The notes below the pieces were generated by a model. That model had not been told where the DNA came from, did no database searches, and saw only the letters and a program-made list of their open reading frames with translations. A DNA stretch of 64,000 nt from Thalassospira profundimaris WP0211 (GTDB lineage: Bacteria > Pseudomonadota > Alphaproteobacteria > Rhodospirillales > Thalassospiraceae). Both the position numbers and the translations under genes were made by a program. The stretch lies in assembly GCF_000300275.1 (NCBI RefSeq), contig NZ_AMRN01000008.1, positions 186,001 through 250,000 on the forward strand. The letters run 5' to 3'. Every line of letters starts with the position of its first letter. Position 1 is the first letter of the stretch. Of this stretch, positions 62,086 to 64,000 are shown piece by piece.

Positions 62086-62110
62086 GGGAATACTCCGTCA
62101 ATAAATGGGC

Positions 62111-62147
62111 CAAAAACAAAACCGGCCGGGAAATCCCCGGCCGGTTT
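62111..62147 (-). terminator. Rho-independent terminator of nrdJ
   Basis: A 12-bp stem (aaaccggccggg/cccggccggttt) has a T-rich run on the minus strand, 37 bp past the nrdJ stop. Confidence 0.88.
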
Positions 62148-62183
62148 GCTGATCACATCAGGTGTTCGGAAGGGACAGACCCC

Positions 62184-64000
62184 TTAGGAGCAACCGGTGG
62201 TCGCGCCACAAGAGTCACATTTCAGGCAGGTGCCGTTGCGCACCAGAGTGAAGTTACCGCAATCCGGGCAACCATCACCTTCGTAGCCTTTCATGCGGGC
62301 TTCGCGGATCTGTTCCATTTTGGCATCGGTTTTGGCGATGACTTCTTCGCTGGTGGTCAGGATCGCATTGTTCTGCGGTGCTGACGGTGCAGCGGTGGTC
62401 GCGCTTGCGGTGGTTTCGTGGCTGTGGCCATGACCGTCGGTGCCGGTGGATTTGACTTCCACGACGCGTTCTTCGGTCTGAACACCGCCATCAACCACAT
62501 AGAGGTTGCGACGCACGAAGCCACTTGATGCCACCTTGCGGATGGTTTCAATCGCCTGATCGCCGGTTTTCTTGGCTTCTTCACCAAGGTCACCTTCGCT
62601 GACACCTTCGCCAACCGCATCCGGAAGGATGTCGGACGGCTGAACGTGGGCGAGGTCGTTACGACCAAGATAGGAGATCGCCAGTTCGCGGAACATGTAA
62701 TCAAGGATGGAAGTTGCCATCTTGATCGCATCGTTGCCGGAAACCATGCCGGACGGCTCGAAGCGGGTGAAGGTGAAGGCTTCGACATATTCTTCGAGCG
62801 GCACGCCATACTGCAGGCCGATGGACACCGCGATTGCGAAGTTGTTCATCAGCGAGCGGAATGCAGCGCCTTCCTTGTGCATGTCGATGAAGATTTCACC
62901 AAGCTTGCCGTCTTCGTATTCACCGGTACGGAGATATACCTTGTGTCCACCAACGGTCGCCTTCTGGGTGTAGCCTTTGCGACGGCCCGGAAGGGAGCGA
63001 CGGTCGCCACGAATGACGCGTTCGATGATTTTTTCAACGATCTGCTCGGACGCCTGGGCTGCCTTGGCAGCGGTCGGCTGATCTGCGTAATCGTCTTCTT
63101 CAACCAGGGCAGAGTTCAGCGGCTGGCTGAGTTTCGAACCATCACGATAGAGCGCGTTGGCCTTAAGGCCGAGACGCCAGGACAGCATGTAAGCATCTTT
63201 GCAATCCTGGATGTTTGCGCTGCTTGGCATGTTGATGGTTTTGGAAATCGCACCCGAGATGAACGGCTGAGCCGCGGCCATCATGCGGATGTGGCTTTCA
63301 GCTGAGAGGTAACGCTTGCCGATACGGCCGCACGGGTTTGCACAATCAAAGACAGCGAGGTCTTCGTCACGCAGATGCGGGGCACCTTCAAGGGTCATTG
63401 CGCCGCAAACATAGGTGTTTGCCTGTTCGATCTGTTTTTTATCGAAACCGAGGGCGGCCAGCATGTCAAAGTCCATGCTGTTGATTGCCTTGGCATCCAG
63501 ACCGAGCTGGTTGACGCAGAAATCATCGCCAAAGGTGTATTTGTTGAAGACGAATTTGACATCAAATGCGTTCTTCAGCGCACCTTCAACCTTGGCAATG
63601 GCGTCGTCGTCAAAGCCCTTGGCTTTCAGGTCATCATGGGTGATGGACGGCGAGCCAACAAGGGTGCCATGACCAACCGCGTATTTTTCAATGTCGCGGA
63701 TCTGGTTTTCGGTATAGCCGAGCGTTGCAAGCGCAACCGGAACGGTGCGGTTGATGATTTTGAAGTAACCGCCACCAGCAAGCTTTTTGAACTTCACGAG
63801 GGCAAAGTCAGGCTCGATACCGGTGGTGTCGCAATCCATAACCAGACCGATCGTGCCGGTCGGCGCGATAACGGTGGTCTGGGCGTTACGGTAACCATGC
63901 TTTTCGCCAAGCTCGACCGCCTTGTCCCAGGCTGCACGGGCGGCAACCGGAAGATCGGCATAGGGGCTGTCAGCAGCAACCAGCGGAACCGGGTTGATCG
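62184..64000 (-). CDS. nrdJ: Vitamin B12-dependent ribonucleotide reductase, 3' part (5' end outside window)
   Basis: The last 605 or so residues of a class II reductase. The frame stays open to the window edge, where it reads [23 protein letters not shown]; ATGs inside (for example at 63839) are internal. It continues with [27 protein letters not shown]-type sequence and ends in a cysteine cluster, [22 protein letters not shown], typical of long alphaproteobacterial NrdJ. It reduces ribonucleotides with adenosylcobalamin, independent of oxygen. Confidence 0.95.
   Translation of the reverse strand, partial: INPVPLVAADSPYADLPVAARAAWDKAVELGEKHGYRNAQTTVIAPTGTIGLVMDCDTTGIEPDFALVKFKKLAGGGYFKIINRTVPVALATLGYTENQIRDIEKYAVGHGTLVGSPSITHDDLKAKGFDDDAIAKVEGALKNAFDVKFVFNKYTFGDDFCVNQLGLDAKAINSMDFDMLAALGFDKKQIEQANTYVCGAMTLEGAPHLRDEDLAVFDCANPCGRIGKRYLSAESHIRMMAAAQPFISGAISKTINMPSSANIQDCKDAYMLSWRLGLKANALYRDGSKLSQPLNSALVEEDDYADQPTAAKAAQASEQIVEKIIERVIRGDRRSLPGRRKGYTQKATVGGHKVYLRTGEYEDGKLGEIFIDMHKEGAAFRSLMNNFAIAVSIGLQYGVPLEEYVEAFTFTRFEPSGMVSGNDAIKMATSILDYMFRELAISYLGRNDLAHVQPSDILPDAVGEGVSEGDLGEEAKKTGDQAIETIRKVASSGFVRRNLYVVDGGVQTEERVVEVKSTGTDGHGHSHETTASATTAAPSAPQNNAILTTSEEVIAKTDAKMEQIREARMKGYEGDGCPDCGNFTLVRNGTCLKCDSCGATTGCS

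Overview
The window reads as chromosomal DNA of a free-living, probably marine Alphaproteobacterium, most likely Rhodospirillales and Thalassospira-like. This rests on GC-rich codon use, an mmgR/alpha-r8-type small RNA, a DgcN/DgcA D-glutamate pair, a B12-dependent ribonucleotide reductase, many amino-acid and polyamine uptake and catabolic genes, and many LysR/GntR/TetR regulators. The genus is inferred from gene style, not proven.

Layout. 0-5 kb: polyamine module (gamma-glutamylputrescine synthetase-like enzyme, putrescine-type binding protein), divergent from dgcN-dgcA. 5-9.3 kb: membrane diguanylate cyclase, an mmgR-like sRNA, acetyltransferase plus N-formylglutamate amidohydrolase, two identical tRNA-Val(GAC) genes. 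9.3-16 kb: yhiI-rbbA-yhhJ-type export operon, a 267-bp terminal-inverted-repeat element, a membrane metallophosphoesterase. 16-18.4 kb: dgdA/dgdR (2,2-dialkylglycine decarboxylase and its divergent regulator). 18.4-24.3 kb: GntR/FCD regulator with a FadR-like operator, a polar amino-acid ABC transporter, a class V aminotransferase-like enzyme and a dihydropyrimidinase. 28.6-36.4 kb: Dabb protein, YdiJ-type D-2-hydroxyacid dehydrogenase, and a ureohydrolase with its own ABC transporter. 36.6-38.8 kb: two LysR genes. 41.2-64 kb: patatin, TetR-hydrolase pair, acetyltransferase, cytochrome b561/PepSY genes divergent from a two-component system, UbiH, SMR pump, a probable SoxR-type target gene, lipoprotein hydrolase, RidA, EamA, EptA, TetR, YjbQ, DODA-like dioxygenase, AraC, DUF3185, isochorismatase-like protein, and the 3' part of nrdJ.

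Three AT-richer accessory islands interrupt this background. Island A (about 24.3-28.6 kb) holds one 1287-residue protein with an N-terminal Mrr-like PD-(D/E)XK nuclease, a long TPR-like middle, a GreA/B-C-like segment and a C-terminal PIN nuclease, which is a candidate defence gene. Beside it lies a decayed copy of the 3' end of the ydiJ-like gene. Island B (38812-41120) is the most exciting. It is a 2309-bp insertion flanked by a 96-bp direct repeat of the 3' end of a LysR gene. It encodes a repeat-containing precursor peptide (three SRYGE units), an MvdC/D-like ATP-grasp ligase and a membrane protein, that is, a compact candidate graspetide (omega-ester/amide RiPP) system with no integrase of its own. 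Island C (about 48.15-49.3 kb) carries a DUF6615-like PD-(D/E)XK protein beside a perfect 24-bp-arm hairpin.

Regulatory DNA is unusually legible: TetR palindromes, a FadR-like operator, a SoxR-box-like site, and two mirror-image OmpR-type sites between the two-component genes and the PepSY/cytochrome genes.
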